In this document: piece after piece, positions 49,715 through 57,954 of the stretch
Position numbering within the stretch: position 1 is the stretch's first letter
How the letters are laid out: each line of letters opens with the position of its first letter
Source of the DNA: Synechococcus sp. AG-686-F08
GTDB taxonomy: Bacteria > Cyanobacteriota > Cyanobacteriia > PCC-6307 > Cyanobiaceae
DNA: 64,000 nt
Assembly (NCBI GenBank): GCA_003210315.1
Contig: QCVQ01000001.1
Span: 1 to 64,000, forward strand
Reading direction: 5' to 3'
The notes under the pieces: generated by a model
Databases searched by the model: none
What the model saw: only the letters and a program-made list of their open reading frames with translations
What the model was told of the DNA's origin: nothing
Position numbers and translations under genes: made by a program

Positions 49715-50227
49715 ATGACTATTTCAGAAGACCGCGTTAAACGTTTAGTGGAGGAGTTGTCTGATCCTCTGGCAGTCATAGCTGCTGATGTGAAAAAGCG
49801 CCTGGTCTGGGACTTCAACCTTCCAGTGGCTGTGATTGACGCTCGTCAGCAGCCACCTGTGTTGATCCAATCCTCTGTTGGAAGCTTGGGAAATGTTTTG
49901 CGTGTCTCCACCAAGATTGATCACCCTTTGATCCGACAATTATTTGATCTATATCCCGATCGTGGTTCTGATGCTGCTATTAATGAAATGATGAATGGCC
50001 AGAATGGGAAAGAGTTCTCAGATGTGTTTGATGAATATCAAGAAGAAAAAAAAGCGGGAACCTTGATGTGGGGTGCTGATGATTTAGCCAGTTTTGTTGT
50101 CAAATCTCGGACATGCTTTGAGGATGACGAATTAGCCATCGCAGCGGTCTTTCCTGTTGATACTGGCGATAACGGTCATGCATTGGCGACCTTTGGTATC
50201 CCATGGAGATACTTCAAGGCTTTTTGA
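49715..50227 (+). CDS. Unknown soluble protein
   Basis: A 170-residue soluble protein: ISEDRVKRLVEELSDPLAV, WDFNLPVAVIDARQQPPV, then an acidic KEFSDVFDEYQEEKK helix and a C-terminal block with VFPVDTGDNGHALATFGIP. It looks like a mixed alpha/beta fold of a PAS- or GAF-like size, but I cannot assign a family. Confidence 0.65.
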   Translation: MTISEDRVKRLVEELSDPLAVIAADVKKRLVWDFNLPVAVIDARQQPPVLIQSSVGSLGNVLRVSTKIDHPLIRQLFDLYPDRGSDAAINEMMNGQNGKEFSDVFDEYQEEKKAGTLMWGADDLASFVVKSRTCFEDDELAIAAVFPVDTGDNGHALATFGIPWRYFKAF

Positions 50228-50355
50228 TTTTTTAGGCCATTAATGCTCATTCAAATATAGAAGGTTATCAAGAGTTTGAATTAATCTTCTAAGTTTGGAG
50301 TGGTTTTACCTTCTCACGTAAAAATATCTCTAGTCCGCTTTGTTTATGGATAATA

Positions 50356-50574
50356 TTAACCTGATTGAGCAATGATTATAATTAACAACGTTCCAAGCCC
50401 AACAGCCCACCAAATCCATTGTCGGTTGGCTGTTCGGAATGACTGTTGATTGGCTTTATAGGTTTGTCCTTGACCCACTGAAGCACCACAATTAGTACAA
50501 ACGATGCGTCCACCAAGGGAGCGGTCAGCCCTAAGAGAGGTTGATCCACAGCGCGGGCAGCATCGGTTGGACAT
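50356..50574 (-). CDS. Zinc-ribbon membrane protein
   Basis: A 72-residue protein: an N-terminal zinc ribbon CCPRCGSTSLRADRS...VCTNCG with two C-x2-C pairs, then one helix (WIWWAVGLGTLLIIIIA) close to the C-terminus. It probably binds zinc in the cytoplasm and anchors in a membrane. Zinc-ribbon plus one-helix proteins of this kind are common and uncharacterised. Confidence 0.78.
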   Translation of the reverse strand: MSNRCCPRCGSTSLRADRSLGGRIVCTNCGASVGQGQTYKANQQSFRTANRQWIWWAVGLGTLLIIIIAQSG

Positions 50575-50873
50575 TGACTATTCTCTCCTGGGGGTATTAG
50601 CCCTGCAGGGTGCGTCTTGTGTGGTTAGTTTATACTATTTTCAAAAGCTGGTTTCCCGATTATTTGAACGGTATTTGATTTTCGATTATGTTTTTTGCAA
50701 TCCTGTTTGTGGCGAATTATCAAGTCTATCGACTTTAGTTTTTGAGATTGAGGTTCTTTCGTCCTTTGTTGAATGGCTTTGCTTTTGGTAGAGCTTCTTC
50801 CCCTGCTTCGGTTACAAATGCTTCTCAGGATCCCAACGGTGTCATAGCCTCTTTTTTTGAGACACACTCAGCC
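50575..50873. other. Intergenic stretch
   Basis: Both track ORFs here (50504-50791 plus, 50625-50867 minus) look like shadows; no domain or good ribosome binding site is seen. Confidence 0.4.
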
Positions 50874-51062
50874 ATGAATTTCACAGCAAAGATTGATGCC
50901 TTGCAGCTGATGCTGACGGATCTACGAACGCGAAATGAACCGATTCGTCATAAAGCTGCATTTCGTGGTTGCCAGCCTGAGTTTCAGGCGCTTGTCACGA
51001 AGTTGATTCATCAATTGGAAACTGAGTTGCTTCATGAGAAGCAGCAGTTTAGAGAGAAGTAA
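50874..51062 (+). CDS. Hypothetical 62-residue helical protein
   Basis: From ATG 50874: NFTAKIDALQLMLTDLRTRN, then CQPEFQALVTKLIHQLETE and a basic end. Two amphipathic helices, highly charged. The longer track ORF adds an unlikely N-terminus. A weak hairpin AGGGCC/GGCCCT lies at 51092-51117, without a clean T run. Confidence 0.6.
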   Translation: MNFTAKIDALQLMLTDLRTRNEPIRHKAAFRGCQPEFQALVTKLIHQLETELLHEKQQFREK

Positions 51063-51177
51063 TGATCGACCTTGGTAGACAGACTTTTACCAGGGCCTTC
51101 GACGTTGCTCAGGCCCTTATCTCTTGACTATTGTCATTAGTAGTTGACTGAAAAATTAGTATTGATAATCACTTCGT

Positions 51178-51774
51178 TCATTTGAGTGTGAGTAATTCGC
51201 CTGAACGTTGCAATTTTTCAAGATTATCGAATCCCCCAACTGTGTCTCCATCTACAAAGACTTGTGGAAAGGTATTCATCCCACTGCGTTGCTGACATTG
51301 TTTAAAGGTGAGGTCGTTATCGACAGTGATGACCCGGTGTGGAATATTGTAAGCCTCTAAGAGTCGAAGCGCACTGTCGCACCATGGACATCCAGGCAGT
51401 ACTGCGATTTCCAGCCGTGGTTTGGTTTGGCTCCGTGCTTCTTGACCCTGTTTGAGAATCCCAAGGAGAAGATCTGCTCCTTTCAATATCAGTGAGCCTT
51501 GTTCTAGATGCCCCCCCCAAACCTGACATGCTCCATCAGATAGGCTGAGGTGAAGATGAACACCATCTGCATCAAAGGTTCCATTCAAGTTGATGATCTC
51601 TAGTTCACCTTGCAGAACTGTTGGTTTTTCTCGTCCGGGACATTGAAATGATGCTTTTGATAAATTTCCAACGACTCCTAATAAAAATCCGCTGATCCTC
51701 CTCTCTTTTGCTATCTCAGAAAGGGACAGCAATAGGTCTTGGCCTGGCTCAAGATGAAGCGTCAGCGTATCCAT
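51178..51774 (-). CDS. PPC/DUF296-domain protein fused to a glutaredoxin
   Basis: Residues 1-105 match the PPC (DUF296, AT-hook-linked) fold: LHLEPGQDLLLSLSEIAKE, SGFLLGVVGNLSKASFQ and HLHLSLSDGACQVWGGHL, the trimeric metal-binding domain. Residues 115-198 are a glutaredoxin: LEIAVLPGCPWCDSALRLLE with a CPWC active site, then TFPQVFVDGDTVGGFDNL. The fusion is unusual. PPC domains bind metals or nucleic acids in plants and archaea; here the redox domain may report or reduce it. Confidence 0.88.
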   Translation of the reverse strand: MDTLTLHLEPGQDLLLSLSEIAKERRISGFLLGVVGNLSKASFQCPGREKPTVLQGELEIINLNGTFDADGVHLHLSLSDGACQVWGGHLEQGSLILKGADLLLGILKQGQEARSQTKPRLEIAVLPGCPWCDSALRLLEAYNIPHRVITVDNDLTFKQCQQRSGMNTFPQVFVDGDTVGGFDNLEKLQRSGELLTLK

Positions 51775-51837
51775 TCGTCGAGTTGGACATCCCTTAAGTA
51801 CTAAGAAGACTAACCCGAGCCAGAGACCTTGATATGA

Positions 51838-51865
51838 TACGCAAGCGTACCGTCAACGTAACGTA
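51838..51865. promoter_or_regulatory. Operator-like repeats before the RHH gene
   Basis: ACGCAAGCGT is a perfect inverted repeat, and 5 bases later ACGTAACGTAACCGT contains direct ACGTA copies. TATGAT at 51834 could be the -10 element. RHH repressors often bind such short repeats at their own promoter. Confidence 0.45.
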
Positions 51866-51868
51866 ACC

Positions 51869-52105
51869 GTGTCATTTCTGGAAAGTCTTTTGCATGAGTT
51901 GCAGGACCAGCTTGTTCCTGCGGATTCTTCAATCAGCGCAGGTCAAGTGGCTGAGTCGGCCACGTCTGAGCGACTCAACGTCACTCTTCCTGCTGGCATT
52001 ATGAGCCGGCTCAAACAACAAGCTCTCAAGGAAGGGAGGAGCTGTAGCAGTTTGGCAACATTTCTGATTGAAGATGGTTTGCGTCGGCATACAGTTATCC
52101 GATAA
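51869..52105 (+). CDS. Ribbon-helix-helix (CopG-like) DNA-binding protein
   Basis: A 78-residue protein with a short N-terminal extension and an RHH domain: the strand RLNVTLPAGIMSRLKQQA, then helix KEGRSCSSLATFLIEDGL. The first strand contacts the major groove. No toxin gene follows, so it is probably a stand-alone regulator. GTG start. Confidence 0.78.
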   Translation: MSFLESLLHELQDQLVPADSSISAGQVAESATSERLNVTLPAGIMSRLKQQALKEGRSCSSLATFLIEDGLRRHTVIR

Positions 52106-52113
52106 AATAGTTC

Positions 52114-53097
52114 TCAATCTAATAAGGCATTTTCGATTCTTTCTGTTTCTCCATCTCGTTCCATTCCTAGTAGTTCAATATTAAGTGGGTTTCTTAATGG
52201 ACTACCCATGGGTAGTACGAAGCCATAGGTTTGAATAGCCAGAGTAAAGTTTGCTAGTTTTAATTTGCTCTGTTTATTCTCTTTGAGGTAGTGGCGTAGA
52301 GGTGCTGCGTCAAAAATAATTCCCTCAACTTCTCCTTGTTTTAGCTTTTTGATCCCTTCATTTAAGTCTTTTGTTAAGACTGGGTTGATTTCATATAACT
52401 TCCCCCATCTCAGGCTTGTCGTACCCTCTACAACAGCAATTTTTTTTCCTCTTAAATCTTCTTTGTTTCGAATTGCTGAAGGAGCCAGCTCCGCGAGAGA
52501 CAAGGTAAATGCCGATGCTAGTCCTGCGGTGATTGATGAGACGGCTACAAGTGACATCACCATCCAAATTCCTGCAATGGTGCGACCAGTTCTTGAAAGT
52601 GGTGCTCGATCGCCATATCCGACTGTGGTGAGTGTGACGAGCCCAAACCACATTCCATTTCCAACACCATGTAAATACTGGCGTGGAAATTGTTCGGTGT
52701 TTTTTCTTCGTTCAGCTAGCCAAATCAGATTGCCAAAAATGAATAGAAGCGAAACAAGGATGCCAACCGATGACAATGCGGCCCACCCAATAAATGGTCG
52801 TAGACGTGTGATGAGTCCTGGTGGCTTCTGAGGGATCAGTAAGCCTTCATAGCCATGAAAATAGGGTTGCGTAAAATCAATTTTGGGGTTTGCTAATCGA
52901 TTTGGAGTAATGCTGATTGGACCGATTGCTAGATCAACCGTGCCATCAGCAACAGCTTTAATGCTCGCATTGGTGTTTGGCTGAACAACAAATTTGTAGG
53001 GTTGATCGAGACGATTTGCGACGTCCCTCCAAATTTCAATACTGATCCCGCTCAGTTCGCCATCTTTATCCATGACAAACGGAGGAGATCCACTCAC
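52114..53097 (-). CDS. GluR0-like glutamate-gated potassium channel (open part)
   Basis: A 327-residue protein of the prokaryotic ionotropic glutamate receptor type. The ligand-binding S1 lobe (ELSGISIEIWRDVANRL, VDLAIGPISITPNRL) is followed by TM1, a pore helix with the potassium filter TLTTVGYGD, a TM2, and the S2 lobe (RGKKIAVVEGTTS, GEVEGIIFDAAPL). Such channels conduct K+ when an amino acid binds in the periplasm. The signal peptide is missing from this frame because of a 7-bp insertion just upstream; see the separate entry. Confidence 0.88.
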   Translation of the reverse strand: MSGSPPFVMDKDGELSGISIEIWRDVANRLDQPYKFVVQPNTNASIKAVADGTVDLAIGPISITPNRLANPKIDFTQPYFHGYEGLLIPQKPPGLITRLRPFIGWAALSSVGILVSLLFIFGNLIWLAERRKNTEQFPRQYLHGVGNGMWFGLVTLTTVGYGDRAPLSRTGRTIAGIWMVMSLVAVSSITAGLASAFTLSLAELAPSAIRNKEDLRGKKIAVVEGTTSLRWGKLYEINPVLTKDLNEGIKKLKQGEVEGIIFDAAPLRHYLKENKQSKLKLANFTLAIQTYGFVLPMGSPLRNPLNIELLGMERDGETERIENALLD

Positions 53098-53185
53098 TCC
53101 TACTTCCTACTCGCAACTCCCTAGCCACTGTCTGAATGGGCAGTGAAATTAGGACGATTCCAGTAAGCAAAAGCGTTTTTAACAC
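53098..53185 (-). pseudogene. Frameshifted signal-peptide part of the GluR0-like gene
   Basis: The frame from GTG 53185 encodes MLKTLLLTGIVLISLPIQTVA-like signal sequence then RELRVG, ending in a frame different from the channel. Between them TCCTACT occurs twice in tandem (53098-53111). Removing one copy joins RELRVG to VSGSPPFVMD, the expected start of the S1 lobe. The gene is therefore broken or phase-variable at this repeat. Confidence 0.85.
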
Positions 53186-53201
53186 GGCAACCTCGGCTTG
53201 A

Positions 53202-53315
53202 TCAGCCCCTTTCGAGCCGGCGAATAATAAAACCCATGGCCATTAGAGATCCAAGGAGTGCAAGTAGCAATGCCAGGGTCATTGTTCCAATGCGTTTGTC
53301 TTCACAGACTCTCAT
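53202..53315 (-). CDS. 37-residue single-helix membrane peptide
   Basis: Below the track cutoff. MRVCEDKRIGTMTLALLLAL leads into a hydrophobic helix ending MGFIIRRLERG, with a basic cytoplasmic tail. It lies 16 bp before the channel gene start on the same strand, so it may be cotranscribed with it. The plus-strand track ORF over it looks like a shadow. Confidence 0.5.
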   Translation of the reverse strand: MRVCEDKRIGTMTLALLLALLGSLMAMGFIIRRLERG

Positions 53316-53360
53316 CACGGCTGTCTTGAGGGAACTGTTCAAGGAACACTTGTGTGATAA

Positions 53361-54185
53361 ATGCAATCAATTCGGTTCCTGGCTCCTCGTCTTAGCTTTA
53401 TTCGGCATCCTGAAGACGCCAGGTTTGAGTTGGGGACGCATCTTTTGAACTCAGATTCGATCCGATCAAGAAACGCTGAAGCTCGGAAAGAAGGGTTTGG
53501 GCTGTCTTGGAGCTGGGAGCAAGAGCGTTTTGAATTTCTGGCTGAAAAGGCTCTCTGGCGTCCAGAAGGCCGTGAGCTTTTCATTGCTGACTTGCATTTG
53601 GGCAAAGCCGAAGTGTTTCAAGCTCATGGCATTCCCTTACCGAGTGATGGAGATCGCGGCACGTTGAACCCACTGCTGGACCTCTGCGCGCGAGTTCAAC
53701 CCAAAACGCTCATCATCCTTGGGGATCTCGTGCATGGGCCCCTTGGGTTGACCGCCTCTCTTCGGGAGACTCTGGCGGCACTTCCTGAGCTCACTGGTTG
53801 TCCCATCACCCTGGTGGGTGGCAACCATGATCGTCCTTGCCGCACGTTGGGTTTGGTTCAGCAACCGAGTTATCGCCTCGGCCAACTTTGGCTCAGCCAT
53901 GAACCGGAACATTCACCCGACCAATCCGGCCAAAATGCTCGTTTGCTTAACATTTGCGGCCATATTCATCCTGTTGCGAACCTCAGCTCTGGGAGTGATC
54001 GACTTCGTCTTCCTTGCTTTGCCTACAACTCGTCTGAGGAAAGATTGTTGATTCCAGCCTTTGGTGAGTTGACGGGAGGGCATGAATGCGGTCAGCTTTA
54101 CCGCAAATGGTTGGTGGCTGAGGGCACCATCGTTCCTTGGCAGAACCCCGAATCCCGAGCTCGAAAAAAAAGGCTGGTCCGGTGA
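53361..54185 (+). CDS. PdeM-like metallophosphoesterase
   Basis: A 274-residue calcineurin-like phosphoesterase. Motifs: FIADLHLGKAEVFQAHGIPLP, GDLVHG, GGNHDRP, a LSHEPEH histidine and CGHIHPV. These match the ligase-associated DNA damage response endonuclease PdeM group. Other members lie in operons with ligase and exonuclease genes, which are absent here. The first 50 residues are not conserved in the family, so the start may be later. Confidence 0.82.
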   Translation: MQSIRFLAPRLSFIRHPEDARFELGTHLLNSDSIRSRNAEARKEGFGLSWSWEQERFEFLAEKALWRPEGRELFIADLHLGKAEVFQAHGIPLPSDGDRGTLNPLLDLCARVQPKTLIILGDLVHGPLGLTASLRETLAALPELTGCPITLVGGNHDRPCRTLGLVQQPSYRLGQLWLSHEPEHSPDQSGQNARLLNICGHIHPVANLSSGSDRLRLPCFAYNSSEERLLIPAFGELTGGHECGQLYRKWLVAEGTIVPWQNPESRARKKRLVR

Positions 54186-55687
54186 TTCGCAATCGGACTC
54201 CAGCTTCTGCTGCAGATACCTCCTCTAAGAAGAAGAGACGTAAGCCCAAGCCCAAGACTCAGCGTTCGATCCTGTGGCGCAAGCGTTGGCTGATCGTGGT
54301 GGTTCCTGTGACGGTCTTCACGGGATTGATTGCTCTTGCGCCTGGCACTCCGGAAAAAAAGGAGATTGCGTCTGAGCTTGACCCCACTGAAACCTCCAAC
54401 TCTGTTGCGGGGCCTTTTGCTTATCAGCCCGACGATGAGGTCTATGCCCTCGATTTCGACCCTCGTGATGTGCGGCTAGGTCTGCTTGAAGGTTGGGATC
54501 GTGAACAGGATGCCTTTGAAGACACTGCTGCTCTCGCTTACGTCTCAGGACCGATGTATGAGCGGCACATTGATGAGTTTGGACAGGAAATCACCGTGCC
54601 TCTGGGTGATCTGAAACTTGGCAATAGGGTGTGGCGTGGTCGCAATCGAACCGCCTCAAGACAACGAGCCTTCATCGGCATCCTTAAGGATGGAACCGTC
54701 GATTTTGGGTATGGAGAGCTAACCCCCGATCGTGCCAAGACCTACGACATGTTTGTGGGGGGTCTGCACAGCATCTACAACGACCTGGAGGAGCCACCTG
54801 AGAGCTACAAGGGGGCTTACAGCATCAGCATGGGGCAACGGATTCGTTATTACCTCCCTCGCATTCGCATGGTCTACGGCTTGAAGGCCGATGGTCGAAT
54901 TGAAATGCTGATGAGCAAAGACGGTCTCACGCTTGAGCAAACGAAGGATCTGGCACGCAGGCGGGGTCTTGTGGCGGCCTACATGCCTGACCACGCCTCG
55001 AAGAGTCGTTTGATCATTCCCGGAGTGAAAGGTTTCACCGAGGAGGATGCCAACTGGATAAGCGGTGGCGCCACCAGTTTTGTGCACGTCCCCTACCTAC
55101 TCCGGCTGAGTGAGCGACGGGTCCCGCTGGAAGGAGGGATGATCGCTGATTTGACACGACGCATCGAGTCCAGCCAGCGCTGTGATGGTGTGTCGGACTG
55201 CGCGTTCTTCTATGGAGGGCAGCTCATGGATCGTGCTTTGGCTGGCTTGAACCGTGTGATGGAACAGGGCGTTGAGCCAATTGCGCGCATGATTTGGGCG
55301 CCAAAGCCCACACCACGTCTCGAACAGAATCTGACCACCCCCCTTATCGAAATGATGCCGACGAGGCAACCGCTCCGGGAACCTCCGATTACCGCCGACC
55401 CACTTGTGCTCCGAGAGAGCGCGGACTTAGAGACCGAACAGGATCAGCCTCTCAACTCAGATGCTGAGGCTCCCTCATGGGATTTCGATCTGCCTCCCGA
55501 CCTGCCTCCACCCGTCTTGCTTCAAGAGGATCAGATCCTTCCGGAGGATCCTGAATCTTGGCCTGAGCCCATTCCACCAACCTCTGGTGTTGAGGAACAG
55601 GAATCGGTGTCGAAAACTGAGGACGAGCAGAGCATTATTTACGGAGCACCACCTCCACCGGTCCTCCCTCCTCCTCCTTTGCCCTGA
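54182..55687 (+). CDS. Large membrane-anchored protein with Pro-rich tail, unknown
   Basis: From GTG 54182 (overlapping the PdeM stop in GTGA) the protein has 501 residues. A Lys/Arg-rich start leads to one helix (RWLIVVVPVTVFTGLIAL). A central domain of about 300 residues has AFIGILKDGTVDFGYGELTP, YLPRIRMVYGLKADGR and LARRRGLVAAYMPD; it might be related to phosphodiester glycosidase-type beta folds, but I am not sure. The C-terminal 120 residues are acidic and Pro-rich, ending PPPPLP. Possibly a periplasmic cell-env protein. Confidence 0.72.
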   Translation: MIRNRTPASAADTSSKKKRRKPKPKTQRSILWRKRWLIVVVPVTVFTGLIALAPGTPEKKEIASELDPTETSNSVAGPFAYQPDDEVYALDFDPRDVRLGLLEGWDREQDAFEDTAALAYVSGPMYERHIDEFGQEITVPLGDLKLGNRVWRGRNRTASRQRAFIGILKDGTVDFGYGELTPDRAKTYDMFVGGLHSIYNDLEEPPESYKGAYSISMGQRIRYYLPRIRMVYGLKADGRIEMLMSKDGLTLEQTKDLARRRGLVAAYMPDHASKSRLIIPGVKGFTEEDANWISGGATSFVHVPYLLRLSERRVPLEGGMIADLTRRIESSQRCDGVSDCAFFYGGQLMDRALAGLNRVMEQGVEPIARMIWAPKPTPRLEQNLTTPLIEMMPTRQPLREPPITADPLVLRESADLETEQDQPLNSDAEAPSWDFDLPPDLPPPVLLQEDQILPEDPESWPEPIPPTSGVEEQESVSKTEDEQSIIYGAPPPPVLPPPPLP

Positions 55688-55749
55688 TCGTTCTCTTGAT
55701 GCGCTTCAACGGGTGAGCAAGACGTTGTTTTCAGAGATAAAGCTTCTCT

Positions 55750-56085
55750 TTGCAAGGGATTATCAGATCTATAGCCAGGCTTGACCCGGCTGATCCGCAT
55801 GCCTTGGCACCCGCTTTTCTTGCCCATCACCTTGCTGTAATCGAAGACAAGTTTGATGCTGTGCTTCAAATGCTTTCCGACAGAGAAGATACCGAGTGGT
55901 TTACGACCAAAGAAGTCCTGCCTCAGATGAGTGTTACGTCCAAGCAACTCAGTCACCTCATTGCCTCAGGCGTTATGTAAGGAGACGCAATACGGAATCT
56001 CGGATCAGCCAAAAATGCAAGGTATCGCTATCACCGCGGTCGTTTGCTGAACCAATATTTAAAACAAGTGATAACTCCCCAATGA
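55750..56085 (+). pseudogene. Excisionase/DNA-binding-like gene with internal TAA
   Basis: The frame from TTG 55750 reads WFTTKEVLPQMSVTSKQLSH, a winged-helix MerR-like excisionase motif, and then stops at TAA 55978. The same frame continues without stop for 34 more codons (GDAIRNLGSAKNARYRYHRG, RLLNQYLKQVI) to TGA 56083. Together they make one typical 111-residue excisionase-like protein. The gene has a nonsense mutation, or a rare suppressible stop. Confidence 0.75.
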
Positions 56086-56707
56086 CCCTTGACTGGGCGT
56101 TGTGAATGACGGCTTCATCGTCTGGGTCAACGTTGATGCGTCACGCATGTTGTCCAATCCCTGGATGGATTGGCACTATTTGCTTGAGCTCATGATGTAC
56201 GGACAAAAGAAAACCCCGCCAAAGGCAGGGTCTCTCGGCTTCTCGTTGGACGTGTTGCCTAGTTTCCACTCCGAGAAGAAGCCCTCCTCACAAATGAATA
56301 ATGCCTCAGAAATCCTGCTGAGCAAGTCCCTTCGTATCAGTTGATTGACTGTTCTGCGGAATTTCCTCAACATGTGCTCGGCCAACTCCTCACAAGGTTT
56401 GGCTCCTCACACCCCCGAAGAAGGCTTGATCGCCTTCTTTTTTTATGCCTTGGCTCGTTCGCCTAAAGGGCAATGGTGTTCAGCCATAAAAAAAGAGCAG
56501 TCCTCCCGACCACTCTTTCCAGCGAGCATCCAGCACCGCTTTCGTATCCACCCTGGCTACGGCACAAGTGATTGTCCGTGGGCGTGCTTCTTTCAGGACA
56601 GATTATGTGGGCAACGGTGGTGACTCAGATCTTGAGTTCCGAGCTGAGGCATCTTTTGGTTGAAGTGCAGAGAGACAGGCTTATGGCTTGGTAGCTAGGT
56701 GTGAGCT
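56086..56707. other. Intergenic stretch with terminators and doubtful ORFs
   Basis: Conflicting track ORFs (56102-56344 plus, 56176-56385 minus, 56345-56623 plus) all look weak. A hairpin AGAG...CTCT before a T run near 56490-56515 could act on the minus strand. A plus frame near 56530-56660 ends RASFRTDYVGNGGDSDLEF and may be a gene remnant. Confidence 0.35.
56417..56444 (+). terminator. Rho-independent terminator
   Basis: GAAGAAGGC pairs with GCCTTCTT across TTGATC, followed by TTTTTT. There is no clear gene just upstream. Confidence 0.65.
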
Positions 56708-56956
56708 TTAAGTTTCGATCAGGTACAGCAGCGGTCGTTGCTCTATCTGTAAGTCATAGACATCGATCAACTCTTGAGGTAACAAAGGTATCTTTGCTTC
56801 CAGCAACTGTCTTATATCGGAAAGCTCATTGATTACTTGCGGCTCAAGGTGTGCTGGCCTGCACTCAATTTCACTATTAGTGCCGATATGTAATGCAAGG
56901 ATATCTGATGATAGGTTTGCTTTCTTCTTTGGACATCTACGTTTCTTTAAATGCAT
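56708..56956 (-). CDS. Hypothetical protein
   Basis: An 82-residue basic-to-acidic protein: HLKKRRCPKKKANLSSDIL, then ECRPAHLEPQVINELSDIR and VYDLQIEQRPLLYLIE. It is strand-poor and helical. No family recognised. Confidence 0.5.
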   Translation of the reverse strand: MHLKKRRCPKKKANLSSDILALHIGTNSEIECRPAHLEPQVINELSDIRQLLEAKIPLLPQELIDVYDLQIEQRPLLYLIET

Positions 56957-57273
56957 TACGCTGAAGGCAATGTGCGTGCATGTGTAGCTTTAAGATTTAT
57001 ACATAATGTATGCAAATTTGGTGCACATAGTTATCAATACGCTAGTGGTAATCCCGAATTCGAGGTCGTGGGGCTATGGACGGGCGTAAAAGCAGCGGGG
57101 GGAGTAGCGGCAGCCTCACTGACATAAGAGGCCGCAACGGTTTTCGAGAAATTGACATCTGATGTTGGCACTTATATACATCAAAAAAGTCGCTCTATTG
57201 CCTCGTTATAAGGTCGCGATCGGTCGTTAATCTATCGATTAATCGCAATAGTCTAAAGGGGATCAGTCAAAAT
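56957..57273. other. Intergenic stretch
   Basis: Nothing convincing. A 28-codon frame from 57077 (MDGRKSSGGSSGSLTDIRGR) is Gly/Ser-rich and unsupported. Confidence 0.35.
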
Positions 57274-57480
57274 CTAAGGGGCACCCCAAACTGCCTCACA
57301 GAAATCTTTTACTAGCGTGCCATCATCCATCTTTCCACTTGGATCTGGCTCTAGCCCCAACCTTTTCATTGCAGTTGGGTAGTCAATCTGTTTAGTAGCT
57401 ACAAGAGTGCATGTCTTTTTCTTAGGGGTACACGATACCAACAGAAATAGAACAGGAAGCAGCAGTAATGCCTTTTTCAT
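57274..57480 (-). CDS. Small lipoprotein
   Basis: A 68-residue protein with a lipoprotein signal (KKALLLLPVLFLLVSC, lipobox LVSC, Cys17). The mature part has two more cysteines (KTCTLVAT and KDFCEAVW). Probably an outer-membrane or periplasmic lipoprotein. No family recognised. Confidence 0.72.
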   Translation of the reverse strand: MKKALLLLPVLFLLVSCTPKKKTCTLVATKQIDYPTAMKRLGLEPDPSGKMDDGTLVKDFCEAVWGAP

Positions 57481-57547
57481 GCAATGACTCTACCTGTAGA
57501 ACTCGATGAGATGAAACTTTTGGTTTTGGGCGCTATTAACTCCTCCG

Positions 57548-57570
57548 CCCCGCCACGAGCGGGGTTTTTT
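57548..57570 (+). terminator. Rho-independent terminator, copy 1
   Basis: A 6-bp stem CCCCGC/GCGGGG with loop CACGA is followed by TTTTTT and then ATTGCCTAC. A near-identical element recurs at 59206. Confidence 0.75.
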
Positions 57571-57730
57571 ATTGCCTACTGAATAGCAGCAAAGCCAGAT
57601 TGACCCGGTTCGATCCGTAATGGGTATCGAGAACAGTCTCGTTTCGCGTGTTCGGTTCATTGGCGGATTTCACCGTCACGATCAAGTGACTTGGCTGGCG
57701 ATGGTTGCTTCATCTTCAAAACAGCATCAA

Positions 57731-57901
57731 ATGTCTACCGAAGTTCGTAACTGGGACGTCGTCGCCAAAGCAATGGAAGCTGCTGGCGCCACATCAAGCG
57801 AGATGTACATCCGCGCCAAAGCACTGGCACTAGGCAAGCTCGACCCAATGCCCACCAGCTCCCCTGAAGCTCCGTACAGCATTTCAGCTGTAGTTGGCTG
57901 A
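57731..57901 (+). CDS. Hypothetical 56-residue protein
   Basis: From ATG 57731: STEVRNWDVVAKAMEAAGAT, then SSEMYIRAKALALGKLDPMP and a Pro/Ser-rich tail. An amphipathic helix pair, with a hairpin AAGCCTCAC/GTGAGGCTT just after the stop. The larger track ORF adds 37 implausible residues. Followed by an hli gene; may be cotranscribed. Confidence 0.6.
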   Translation: MSTEVRNWDVVAKAMEAAGATSSEMYIRAKALALGKLDPMPTSSPEAPYSISAVVG

Positions 57902-57914
57902 TCACAACCAATAA

Positions 57915-57936
57915 AAGCCTCACCCATGTGAGGCTT
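57915..57936 (+). terminator. Weak hairpin terminator
   Basis: A 9-bp stem AAGCCTCAC/GTGAGGCTT with loop CCAT follows the stop of the 57731 gene by 14 bp. It has little T tail (CACTACT), so read-through into hli is possible. Confidence 0.45.
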
Positions 57937-57954
57937 CACTACTCAATCAATGAC

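Noticed and set aside
50369-50384. AATGATTATAATT as a Fur box
   Set aside because: It lies within the coding sequence for an Ile-rich helix of the zinc-ribbon membrane protein and has no matching promoter.
50625-50867. 80-residue basic minus-strand ORF
   Set aside because: High Lys/Arg/Gln content follows from AT-rich antisense bases; no domain or support.
56345-56623. 92-residue ORF
   Set aside because: It spans a terminator and contains runs such as FFFYALARS that derive from the T-tract.
57595-57620. GGTTCGATCC motif resembling a tRNA T-loop
   Set aside because: The flanking bases do not form a T stem and no acceptor, D or anticodon arm fits; it is not a tRNA.
55788-57620. Similar strings TTGACCCGGCTGATCCG and TTGACCCGGTTCGATCCG as possible att repeats
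   Set aside because: The match is imperfect, short, and no integrase is in the window, so chance similarity is equally likely.
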